This document shows positions 8,428-15,994 of a stretch of DNA of 64,000 nt, one piece after another. This DNA comes from Caballeronia sp. dw_19 (GTDB lineage Bacteria; Pseudomonadota; Gammaproteobacteria; Burkholderiales; Burkholderiaceae). The stretch covers positions 186,001-250,000 of the forward strand of contig NZ_JAAVUQ010000009.1 of the NCBI RefSeq assembly GCF_018449515.1, read 5' to 3'. A program made the position numbers and the translations under genes. Under the pieces are notes generated by a model that was not told the origin of the DNA, did no database searches, and worked only from the letters and a program-made list of their open reading frames with translations. The first letter of the stretch is position 1; each line of letters opens with the position of its first letter.

Positions 8428-8877
8428 TCAAGCTGGAACCTGGAGTTGCGCAGCCAAGGACGAAATGCCGGGCTGGATGCCCCACCCAAGCGGAACATAG
8501 ACCTGACCGCCAGCCAGTTCGACGGACGTCACGAACGACTCAAGCGTTGCGCCTGCCATTATGTGCAGGGACGGGCCGCCGGCGTAGCTTTCAGCTCTCA
8601 GCCACGGCACAAGGCCCGCGTTGATCTCAAGTACGCTGTGCGAGCCGCTGTCGTAGCCGGTATCGGGCGTGTATAGCGGCCCGTCGAATGCGACAGTCAG
8701 TAGCTGGTCAGGCAAGTGATGGCTGGGGGTGCCCGCAAACTGCTGATACGGTGAGTGCTGCCAGTTCTCGCCCCACTGTTGATCGAGCGTCAGGCGGGTG
8801 AGGAACGCCCATGGCGCACGTACGAAACATAGGCGATACGTATTGCGCACACCATCGAGGTCGGTTTTTAAGGACAT
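8428..8877 (-). CDS. Uncharacterised 149-aa protein of the low-oxygen island
   Basis: The start is the ATG at 8877 with GGAG 6 nt upstream; the GTG at 8889 would add four residues and lie on the ribosome site. No family recognised. The N-terminal half has an aromatic stretch (CFVRAPWAFLTRLTLDQQW), the C-terminal half is glycine- and beta-rich (VYVPLGWGIQPGI). There is no signal peptide or membrane segment. It follows the MRIT/WHV protein copy B by 18 nt and is the last gene of the three-gene unit starting with the APH/ATPase fusion at 10995. Convergent with the BON gene. Confidence 0.75.
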   Translation of the reverse strand: MSLKTDLDGVRNTYRLCFVRAPWAFLTRLTLDQQWGENWQHSPYQQFAGTPSHHLPDQLLTVAFDGPLYTPDTGYDSGSHSVLEINAGLVPWLRAESYAGGPSLHIMAGATLESFVTSVELAGGQVYVPLGWGIQPGISSLAAQLQVPA

Positions 8878-8895
8878 GACGGGCTCCACGTTGGT

Positions 8896-9267
8896 TTATT
8901 CCGACTCGCTTGGGGAAGAAAGGCTATGCCACTGTTCATCACAATCTTGCGCAAGCTCGACGTGCCAGTGGCCTGCAGCAGGCTGGATACCCTGATTTCC
9001 GTACCACATGGCGAGCCCTGTTTCACCCTCGAACGGCCCGGTATCGGCAAAGGTGTCGAGACCTTCAAGCAGGCATACGCGTGCACGATCCGTCTGCCCG
9101 CAAAGAAGCGTGCCTGACGACGTAGCGGCCAGCGTGCCTTCCTTGGGCAATATCAAACCGAACTGGTTTTCGCACGTCCAGCGATGGGACTGCTTGTGGA
9201 GTTCAAGGATGGCATATCCGCACGGGCAAACGCGGTCGAACGTGTCGAGATGGACGGTGATGCGCAT
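8896..9267 (-). CDS. Small uncharacterised protein, MRIT/WHV family, copy B
   Basis: 123 aa from the ATG at 9267, with CGGAG 5 nt upstream; this start aligns exactly with that of copy A (5682-6038). Shared marks are MRITVHLD, HRWTCE (HHWSRE in A), LEGLD (LTGLD in A), the EGETG...W-Y-G segment (EGQFG...W-H-G in A) and HWHV (RWHV in A). Copy B has extra cysteines (CPCG, C-E-N, LCGQ) that A lacks. It lies 51 nt after the APH/ATPase fusion and 18 nt before the 149-aa unknown. The family appears in both Fnr-type operons of the island. Function unknown. Confidence 0.8.
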   Translation of the reverse strand: MRITVHLDTFDRVCPCGYAILELHKQSHRWTCENQFGLILPKEGTLAATSSGTLLCGQTDRARVCLLEGLDTFADTGPFEGETGLAMWYGNQGIQPAAGHWHVELAQDCDEQWHSLSSPSESE

Positions 9268-9318
9268 GAGAACTCCGTATCGGCAATGCGGCTCAGCATT
9301 CATGGTTCAATTCGAAGT

Positions 9319-10995
9319 CTAGGCATTTGCAGCACTCGCATGGCTGATGCAAGTCAAGGTTGCGTTCGGCCTCATGTGCGCGCTTGCGGCCGGCTCAACA
9401 GGATGAACGTTTTGCAGCGTCACGCGTGAGCTTGAAAATGAAAGTAGCGGCTTCCAGTACGCGCGCTCGCCGAACCTGGTCTGGGGCACATCGGTGTCGA
9501 AGAACAGCGTTCGCGCGCATTCTTCCGGTAGCAGCGGATCCTCATTCGCCAGTTGCTTCACGAGGACTTGCTCGTCGGCATCGCTGAGTCTTTGCGGGTC
9601 CAATTTCCGTTCTCTGATACGACGGAACAAACTGGTGGTGGACGCGTGGAAGTCGAGGATCAGCACTGGGACTGACAACGCTTGGGCAAGCTCAAAAAAG
9701 CGCTGCCTATGGTCGTATTTGAGGAAACTTGCGTCAACGATGACACTGTAGCCACCCTCGATAGCCCGGCTGGCCAGAGTGCGGAGCCTGATGTAGTGAG
9801 CATCGATCGCGGCATGTGTGTAGGCGGTACGTGGCAGCGTTTTGCCCCCGGCGGCCTGAAGCGGCCGATCACGTTTGCGCTCGGCATCGCTTGAAATCCG
9901 CACCGCGCCGATGAACGGCGCCAGTTCTGCCGTTGCCACTGACTTGCCTGATCCTGATAGGCCATGACACAGCAGAAGCGTTGCATGTTGCGGCTGGATT
10001 GCCTCGATCGCACAGTCGAGGTAACAACGGGCACGCTGCGCCGATGGGTCGCCGCGTGCCTTCAGGGTTTCGACCAAGGTTCTCACCAGCGCGCGATACA
10101 CCACATAAAGCCGCAGGACGCGTAGCCCTGAAAAGTCGCCAGTCAAAAATAGCCATCGGTTCAGGAAACGGGCTGCCAGGTCGGGCCGCTTGTGCGCCTG
10201 CAAATCCATGACGAGGAACGCAACGTCGTTCATCACGTCGATCCAGCGCAGCGATTCGCTGAAGGCGATGCAATCGAAGACGAGCACATCGCGTCCTGTT
10301 TGAACCAGGTTGTCGAGGTGCAGGTCGCCATGGCATTCGCGAACGAAGCCCTGGCGCCGGCGTTCTTCGATGTCATCCGCCAGTCGTTCAAGCTCTGAGT
10401 GACACCACGCGCGTATGGCCGATGGAACCCCCACACCAGCGCCTTCGAGTCCGTCGAGAACAGCGTTCACCTGTGTGTGGAACAAAGGCGCGGATCCGTA
10501 TTCTCGCCGGGGCGCAAGCGCCGGAATGGACTGATGAAAACCGGCGATACGCTCCGCTGCACATTCGATTGCTTTGTCGCCCAGCCGATTCGCGTTCACC
10601 AGATCGGAGAACAGGCAGCCGTCCTTGAAACGCTTCATGTGCACCGCATAGCCGATCACGCATCGGTCTCCGCCAAGCCTCGCGGTACGTCCAACTCGGC
10701 TGAGTGGCATCACGCCTCTATAGAAACGCTTGGCGAGGCGCCGATTCAGCCGTACTTCGGCTTCGCAGCAATGCTGTCTCGTTGTCAGCCGCGTGAAATC
10801 GGCAAAGCTGAGCGTCACCGGTTTGTTGACCTTGTATGCGTGTCTCCCGGCCAGATAGATCACCGATATATGCGTTTCGATTCTGCGGATCTGTCCGGCA
10901 GGATGTCGATATGTACATGAGCGGCGCAGTGCCGTATCGATCAACCGCCATTCATGCGTCGCTTTCCTTTCGCGCATCGAGCTATGTGCTGTCAT
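9319..10995 (-). CDS. Aminoglycoside-phosphotransferase-like / AAA ATPase fusion protein
   Basis: 558 aa. The first 330 residues form a kinase-like (APH) domain with the catalytic loop CHGDLHLDNL and the metal-binding VFDCIAF, in which the usual DFE/DFG shows as FDC. The last 220 residues hold a P-loop kinase domain (AAA_33) with Walker A GLSGSGKS. This two-domain architecture is known from proteobacterial low-oxygen and stress loci; its substrate is unknown and antibiotic resistance should not be assumed. First gene of a three-gene minus-strand unit with two unknown proteins. A one-mismatch Fnr-type box lies 82 nt upstream of the start. Confidence 0.9.
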   Translation of the reverse strand: MTAHSSMRERKATHEWRLIDTALRRSCTYRHPAGQIRRIETHISVIYLAGRHAYKVNKPVTLSFADFTRLTTRQHCCEAEVRLNRRLAKRFYRGVMPLSRVGRTARLGGDRCVIGYAVHMKRFKDGCLFSDLVNANRLGDKAIECAAERIAGFHQSIPALAPRREYGSAPLFHTQVNAVLDGLEGAGVGVPSAIRAWCHSELERLADDIEERRRQGFVRECHGDLHLDNLVQTGRDVLVFDCIAFSESLRWIDVMNDVAFLVMDLQAHKRPDLAARFLNRWLFLTGDFSGLRVLRLYVVYRALVRTLVETLKARGDPSAQRARCYLDCAIEAIQPQHATLLLCHGLSGSGKSVATAELAPFIGAVRISSDAERKRDRPLQAAGGKTLPRTAYTHAAIDAHYIRLRTLASRAIEGGYSVIVDASFLKYDHRQRFFELAQALSVPVLILDFHASTTSLFRRIRERKLDPQRLSDADEQVLVKQLANEDPLLPEECARTLFFDTDVPQTRFGERAYWKPLLSFSSSRVTLQNVHPVEPAASAHMRPNATLTCISHASAANA

Positions 10996-11255
10996 GGTGA
11001 CCGCCCTGAGAGATTTTCACGCGGCTTTTCATGCCGCGCCATCACTCCATTTCGCGCGTTTCCAGCGTAGGCCCGCTTGACCCAGATCAAGGGCGTACGT
11101 CGATTGAGGGAAGTCGGTGGGACGGGCAGGATACCGGCAGGTACGGGTCGGGCGCCGGGTCTAGAGCCGGCGCCGGCTGGCTTCAGTTCAGTAGTCCGAC
11201 CCGGCGCTGCGGCGGGGATCTGCGGCCGGGGAAACGACGGGCGATTCGCAGCGTC
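10996..11255. other. Intergenic stretch between the APH operon promoter and an ABC binding-protein gene
   Basis: Apart from the Fnr-type box it holds a perfect 14-bp palindrome AGCCGGCGCCGGCT (11165-11178), flanked by a 10-bp inverted repeat (11152-11161 with 11198-11207). It could form a GC-rich hairpin after the minus-strand gene ending at 11256, but no T-run follows, so a terminator is not proven. Confidence 0.4.
11077..11090 (-). promoter_or_regulatory. Fnr/FixK-type box for the APH/ATPase operon
   Basis: TTGAC-CCAG-ATCAA, one mismatch to consensus. If used as a class II site on the minus strand the start would be near 11042, 47 nt before the ATG at 10995. The -10 at the expected place is weak, so this is the least certain of the five boxes. 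Confidence 0.6.
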
Positions 11256-12278
11256 TCAGCTACCCGGCAAGGCATACGCCTCGGGGAAGAAGTAATCCTT
11301 CCATGACGTTGCCTTGTTCTTCAAGACACCGAGCCGGTTGAGCTCGCTCGCGTAGACGAAGCTGCGCTGCGGGGAAATCGTGAATTCGATTTCGGGATCG
11401 TTGACGATCTTCTGGACTAGCGCCAACGGCAGGTTTGAATGCTCTACGCGAATATAGGTTGCGGCGGCGGCATTCTTGTCGCTATTGATGATGCGGGCCG
11501 CTTCCGCCAGCGCGTCGTAGAAGGCGCGGTACGTCTTTGGATTTTCATCGTGGAATTTCTGCGTGCTGTACAGCACGTTGAACGTGGCGTGACCGCCCAG
11601 CGTGTCATAGGAACTCAGCACCTTATGGATGTTGGGATGCTCCAGTGCCTGGTACTGAAACGGCGGACTCGAATAATGCGCGTCGATTTCCGTGTGGCCT
11701 GCGATCAGCGCGGCGGTCGCATCCGGATGGGGCAGGCTGACCGAGATCGTGTCGAATCGTTTGTAGTCGCTGTCGCCGAAGACCCTCGCGGTTTCGATCT
11801 GCAGGGTACGCGACTGGAAGCCGACGCCCGCCGCCGGCACAGCGATGCGGTCCTTGTCGGTGAAGTCCTTGAGTGTCTTGATGTTGGGGTTGTTGGTCAG
11901 CAGATAATTGGGCATGGAGCCGAGCGCTGCGACCGCCTTGACGTTCTGTTTGCCACGGGTGCGGTCCCAGACGGTCAACATGGGCGGCACGCCCGCCGAC
12001 ACCACGTCCAGGGCGCCGGCGAGCAGTGCTTCATTCATGCCTGTCGCGCCGGAAATGGTGCGCCACTCGACCTTGATGTCCAGCCCCTGCTGCCTGCCGT
12101 ATTTTTCGATCAGGTGCTGATCCTGGACGACGTCGAGTATCAGATACCCAATACCGAATTGCTGCGCGATGCTGATCTTGCCCTCGGCATGCGCCGTGCA
12201 CGCGAGCATTGCCGCGCCGCAAAGAACCATGGCATGCGCCAGACGCTTGACCACTGAACCCCGGATACCATTTTTCAT
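11256..12278 (-). CDS. ABC transporter periplasmic substrate-binding protein, NMT1/SsuA (nitrate-sulfonate-taurine) type
   Basis: 340 aa from the ATG at 12278; the longer frame to 12356 has no ribosome site. A cleavable signal peptide (AHAMVLCGAAMLACTAHA) precedes the binding fold. IAQQFGIGYLILDVVQDQHLIEKYG is the usual NMT1/SsuA opening, and GATGMNEALLAGALDVVSAGVPPML is the ligand loop with the dependence on small polar side chains seen in this family. It stands alone: the nearest ATPase and permease lie 3 kb away in another operon (13404-17103), with which it may share them. Substrate unknown. Confidence 0.88.
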   Translation of the reverse strand: MKNGIRGSVVKRLAHAMVLCGAAMLACTAHAEGKISIAQQFGIGYLILDVVQDQHLIEKYGRQQGLDIKVEWRTISGATGMNEALLAGALDVVSAGVPPMLTVWDRTRGKQNVKAVAALGSMPNYLLTNNPNIKTLKDFTDKDRIAVPAAGVGFQSRTLQIETARVFGDSDYKRFDTISVSLPHPDATAALIAGHTEIDAHYSSPPFQYQALEHPNIHKVLSSYDTLGGHATFNVLYSTQKFHDENPKTYRAFYDALAEAARIINSDKNAAAATYIRVEHSNLPLALVQKIVNDPEIEFTISPQRSFVYASELNRLGVLKNKATSWKDYFFPEAYALPGS

Positions 12279-12694
12279 ATCTTTATCGCGATGCTTTGTG
12301 CCAGTTCGTGAATTGTTATGCGGGCGGTCGAGGCGCACAAGCACTCCGCGCGACACCGATAATTGCCGGGTAGTCTACAGGCCGCAATATGTACCGGATA
12401 AATGACGTTTGGGAATATGCATATACGCTCGGGTGCATGTGTTTTCAACGGCCGTCGCCATTCCCGCCACCGGGATTTCTCGCGCTCGGCGGTTTTGTTT
12501 GTTCACTGTACTGCTCTTGTGCAAGGAGCCGCGCCGCGCGCGGTCGGCCTCTCGACTGCGGTGGGTTATCCAGGCAGCAGGACAAAGGACAAGACGTTAT
12601 ATTTGGCTGTATATTACGAAACGACGAAGCCAGCCATCTTTTGCGGCCCGTCACGCGTTGGATCTGCGCTGATTATCCGGTGAGAGGTGTCCCG
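12279..12694. other. 416-bp intergenic region between divergent genes
   Basis: It separates the binding-protein gene (minus) from the DUF2325-like ORF (plus). An AT-richer part around 12395-12430 may hold promoters, but I see no operator palindrome. The plus-strand frame is open through most of it, with low similarity to anything, so I treat it as non-coding. Confidence 0.4.
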
Positions 12695-13237
12695 ATGCAT
12701 GGTTTGCCACATCCGCGTGCCCAGACGCCGGCGGACGATTGTGCGACGTACCGTCCGGCACGGAACAATCGATCAACTGATCAAGGAAATCCGGAAGACG
12801 GCCCGATTGCCGACGCGGGCGACGGGCGCCTGAGGTTAGCTGAACTCGAGCCGCATTTCCACTGCTCGGTCCTTGGAACCTGTCTCAGCGGCCCGGTGCT
12901 GCACGGCATCGTTCGTTATTTCAGCGGACCCGGCTGGCGTGGCCGCAGCGATTTCGAAGTGCATCACGCCGCTGTCCAGCTTGCCGCCGAAGGCGGAGCC
13001 GCTGCCGATATCCTGCATGAGGCGCTCGACCATCGCTGGAGCGCGATGTTGGCGCGTTTTGGCGAGGTGACAGACGTGTGCGAACTGTACGAGATCTGGG
13101 GAGCCAGACAACAGGATCGCGATCTGCCCGGCACTTACTGGGCCTTGATGACGCATCCCTGTGCGACGGTTGAATTGCGTCAGCGGGTTTTCTGCGAGAT
13201 TCACGGCATGAGGCTTCTCCCGGCAGATCCCGAATGA
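12695..13237 (+). CDS. Uncharacterised protein resembling the N-terminal half of DUF2325 proteins
   Basis: 180 aa from the ATG at 12695, preceded by GAGAGG. The frame is open upstream to 12389, but that part is Cys/Arg/Pro-rich and looks non-coding. The core (LAELEPHFHCSVLGTCLSG, DFEVHHAAVQLAAEGGAAADILHEALDHRW, GTYWALMTHPCAT) looks to me like the alpha-helical N-terminal part of Burkholderiaceae DUF2325 proteins, from memory only. The C-terminal DUF2325 domain that normally follows is absent: the frame stops soon after the homologous HG-M-LL segment. It may be a truncated gene or a short form. No operon partner; both neighbours are on the other strand. Confidence 0.55.
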   Translation: MHGLPHPRAQTPADDCATYRPARNNRSTDQGNPEDGPIADAGDGRLRLAELEPHFHCSVLGTCLSGPVLHGIVRYFSGPGWRGRSDFEVHHAAVQLAAEGGAAADILHEALDHRWSAMLARFGEVTDVCELYEIWGARQQDRDLPGTYWALMTHPCATVELRQRVFCEIHGMRLLPADPE

Positions 13238-13403
13238 CATGCCGGGCGGGTGGGCGGCGACGTGCGCATGTCACCTCGGAGCGGAGTATCTGAGTGAACT
13301 CCCGGTTTGAAGCCGAGTGGCCCCTCGGGTGAAGGCACGGTCTGGCCGTTGGGATAGCAGCCGGTGACCGGATAGTTTCTAAGACCTTGAGCGGTGCATC
13401 AAG

Positions 13404-14279
13404 TCAATGGCAGTACAAGTCGTTCTCGGCGATGAACATGTCGAAAGCGAGCTGCTTCGCCACGCTTTCGCGCGCTGTCGTCAGCCATCGGCTCTGGCGC
13501 CACTCGCGGATGGTGGCATCGACGAACCGCATGCTTGCCGCATCCCCGCCCGGCGTCGCAATGAACGAGGGCGTTGGATCGATATTGCCGGGGAGCACGC
13601 TGTAATAGCTCCAGTCGGGCTGCTTCAATAGCGACTTGATGACGAGCTCATCGTCGACCAGGGCGGTGCATTCGCCGGCCTGGAACGCCAGCAGCGCGTC
13701 GAGTGGGCGGTCGTAGGTAATTAGACGCACGCCATGGAGCCGCGCGGCTCGGGGGCCGTAAGCATTACCTGTCGACGTGCAGATCGAGCCTCCGCGCAAG
13801 GCCGCCCAGTCGTGTACGTTTCCGTGACGCAGGACCAGCGCTTGTCCGCGGCCGCTCGCATAGGAGACGGGTGAGAAAGATAGCGTCGAACCCGGCTGGA
13901 ACGGCAAGCCGTCGATTGCAGCATCGGCCTTGCCCGTTGCGACCGCGACCGCCGCAGCATCGGGCTCGCTAAGCAACAGATCGACGGGCAGTCCCAGTCG
14001 CCGTCCAAGATCCGCGGCCAATGCAGCCGAGAAAGGATCAGGCGATCGCAGCGTGCGGTCCACGTGCCCGACCGTCAACACAGGGGCGGGCCGGGGCGGC
14101 ACCGCGACAATCAGCCGGCCGCGAAGGCTGGCGGCCGTGAACGGTTTTTCAAGCGTGACGAACCGGCTCAATACCGCGCCAATACACACAAGCACCAGCA
14201 GAAAAACGGCTGTACGATTGCGCGTCCTTGACCCATAGCGCGGACCGAGCGTGCTGGCGCCGGCTCCGTCGCTAGCCAT
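13404..14279 (-). CDS. Membrane-anchored periplasmic binding protein, SBP_bac_3 family
   Basis: 291 aa from the ATG at 14279, which overlaps the permease stop (ATGGCTAG), so translation is probably coupled. A single N-terminal membrane segment (AVFLLVLVCIGAVLSRFVTL) without a clear cleavage site is followed by an amino-acid-type binding fold (LRGRLIVAVPP, FSAALAADLGRRLGLPVDLL, GKADAAIDGLPF, ALLAFQAGECTALVDDELVI). Last gene of the ABC operon 17103-13404. A second binding protein of a different family in an SsuABC-type operon is unusual; it may be a sensor-like or accessory binding subunit. Confidence 0.85.
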   Translation of the reverse strand: MASDGAGASTLGPRYGSRTRNRTAVFLLVLVCIGAVLSRFVTLEKPFTAASLRGRLIVAVPPRPAPVLTVGHVDRTLRSPDPFSAALAADLGRRLGLPVDLLLSEPDAAAVAVATGKADAAIDGLPFQPGSTLSFSPVSYASGRGQALVLRHGNVHDWAALRGGSICTSTGNAYGPRAARLHGVRLITYDRPLDALLAFQAGECTALVDDELVIKSLLKQPDWSYYSVLPGNIDPTPSFIATPGGDAASMRFVDATIREWRQSRWLTTARESVAKQLAFDMFIAENDLYCH

Positions 14280-15156
14280 TTTGTGCAATGCCGACGCGCC
14301 AGCGCAGCAGCTTGCGCTCAAGCAACGAGAGGCCGTAGTTGATAAGCAATCCGAAGAGTGCGAGCAATACGATGCCTGCGTACATATCGGGGATCTGGAA
14401 CGTTTCCTGTGAGTTGAGCGTGTAGAAACCCAGCCCTGAGCGGGCGCCGATCATCTCGGCTGCGACCAGCGCGGTGATGCTGTACGCACCGGCAAGCCTG
14501 ATGCCGGTCAGTATTTGCGGCAAGGCTGCCGGCAAGATCACCTTGGCAAATATGAATCCTTGCTTGGCGCCCATCGACCGTGCGCAATCGATAAAGATCC
14601 GCTCCACTTGCTTGACGCCGGACAGGGTGTTGAGCAGCACAGGCCAGAATGCGGCCCACACGATGATCGCTATCTTCGACGATTCCCCTATGCCCAGAAA
14701 GAGCATGAAGACAGGGAACAGTGCGAATGCGGAGACTTGTCGCAACAATTGATAAAGCGGATCGGCGATCCGTTCAGCGCGACGGAACCAGCCCAGCAAA
14801 AAGCCGCCTATGATCCCGGCCGCCACGGCGAGCAACAAGCCCGCGATAGAGCGAAACGCACTGCTGCCAAGGTGCTTCCACACTTCGCCGCTTTCGAAGA
14901 GATGCGCGATTGCAACCAGGACAGCGGAAGGTGGACTGAGATAGGCCGAGTTGACAATGCCGGCGCGTGGCAGAAATTCCCATAACAGCAGGAACGCAAC
15001 CAGCGCGACGCTGCGCTCGAAGACGCGCACTGCATGAGCGCGCACGCGTGAAAACGCTGCGGCCCGCGCAGGTTCTTTCGACTGCGAGGCGGCGGTGTCG
15101 GAAGCGAATTGCTCGCTGGCGGGGAGGGCGGCCGTCGCGGAAGATCGATCAGGCAT
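14272..15156 (-). CDS. ABC transporter permease, SsuC/TauC type
   Basis: 294 aa with about six membrane segments. The EAA-type cytoplasmic loop reads DCARSMGAKQGFIFAKVILPAALPQILTGIRLA, typical of nitrate/sulfonate/taurine permeases, and the C-terminus has the usual AEMIGARSGLGFYTLNSQETF. Its start overlaps the ATPase stop by 8 nt and its own stop overlaps the next start. It forms the membrane channel for the binding protein at 15991-17103. Confidence 0.93.
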   Translation of the reverse strand: MPDRSSATAALPASEQFASDTAASQSKEPARAAAFSRVRAHAVRVFERSVALVAFLLLWEFLPRAGIVNSAYLSPPSAVLVAIAHLFESGEVWKHLGSSAFRSIAGLLLAVAAGIIGGFLLGWFRRAERIADPLYQLLRQVSAFALFPVFMLFLGIGESSKIAIIVWAAFWPVLLNTLSGVKQVERIFIDCARSMGAKQGFIFAKVILPAALPQILTGIRLAGAYSITALVAAEMIGARSGLGFYTLNSQETFQIPDMYAGIVLLALFGLLINYGLSLLERKLLRWRVGIAQNG

Positions 15157-15994
15157 TGAGGGTCCTCGTATCTTCGCGCTCGGTCGTGCTGCGCGTCTCG
15201 GCGACCTCGGTCTTTAGCAACGCCCACGCGCGCTGCCGCAACTCCAGGAACTGAGCTGAATTACGCACGGTGTCGTCGCGTGGCCGAGGCAGGGGAATGT
15301 CGATGATCACCTTCACCCGGCCAGGACCGCGCGTCATGATTGCTACACGGTCGGAGAGGAAGATTGCTTCATCGATGCTGTGGGTGATGAAGACCACGGT
15401 CTTGGCGCTTTTCTCCCAGATGGTAAGCAGTTCGCTTTGGAGCGTCTCGCGGGTCTGGGCGTCGAGCGCACCGAAGGGCTCGTCCATCAGCAGGACTTCG
15501 GGTCCGTAGGCGAGCGCTCGTGCAATGGCCGCGCGCTGACGCATGCCGCCGGAAAGCTGGTGCGGATAATGATTGCCGTACGCCTGCAATCCGACCAGCG
15601 AAAGAAAGTGCGCGGCTTGCTCGCGGCGTTGGGCGCGTTTTACGTCGCGGATCTCAAGGCCGATTTCCACGTTCTCGATGACCGTGCGCCAGGGGAACAG
15701 CGCATATCCCTGGAATACGACCCCCAGCTTTCGGCTGACGCCGCTCAGAATCTGTCCGTCGATGCGAACATCGCCCGTGGTCTGCGGGACGAGTCCGGCG
15801 AGTATGTTGAGAAGGCTCGACTTGCCGCAGCCGCTGGGTCCCAGCACCGAGAGGAATTCTCCTTCGCGCACCGACAGGTTGAAATCCTGGAGCACGGCAT
15901 TCCTGCGCGCTTGCCCCGGCGTTCCCTGGTCAACATAAGTCAGGCCGAGATGCTCGGCGACGATCTTGTCGCGGTGCGGTGATACGCTGCTCAC
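15149..15994 (-). CDS. ABC transporter ATP-binding protein, SsuB/TauB type
   Basis: 281 aa, GTG start at 15994 overlapping the stop of the upstream gene (GTGA). Walker A GPSGCGKSSL, Q-loop VFQGYALFPW, signature LSGGMRQRAAIARAL, Walker B VLLMDEPFGALD and the H-loop VFITHSIDEA are all intact. It energises the permease encoded next to it. The ligand class cannot be read from the ATPase. Confidence 0.94.
   Translation of the reverse strand: MSSVSPHRDKIVAEHLGLTYVDQGTPGQARRNAVLQDFNLSVREGEFLSVLGPSGCGKSSLLNILAGLVPQTTGDVRIDGQILSGVSRKLGVVFQGYALFPWRTVIENVEIGLEIRDVKRAQRREQAAHFLSLVGLQAYGNHYPHQLSGGMRQRAAIARALAYGPEVLLMDEPFGALDAQTRETLQSELLTIWEKSAKTVVFITHSIDEAIFLSDRVAIMTRGPGRVKVIIDIPLPRPRDDTVRNSAQFLELRQRAWALLKTEVAETRSTTEREDTRTLNA

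Noticed and set aside
9319..10995. Antibiotic resistance by aminoglycoside phosphorylation
   Set aside because: The APH fold is common to many kinases, this one is fused to a P-loop ATPase in a stress operon, and no resistance gene context is present.
10996..11255. GC-rich palindrome as a terminator for the gene ending at 11256
   Set aside because: No T-run and several competing foldings; described only as intergenic structure.
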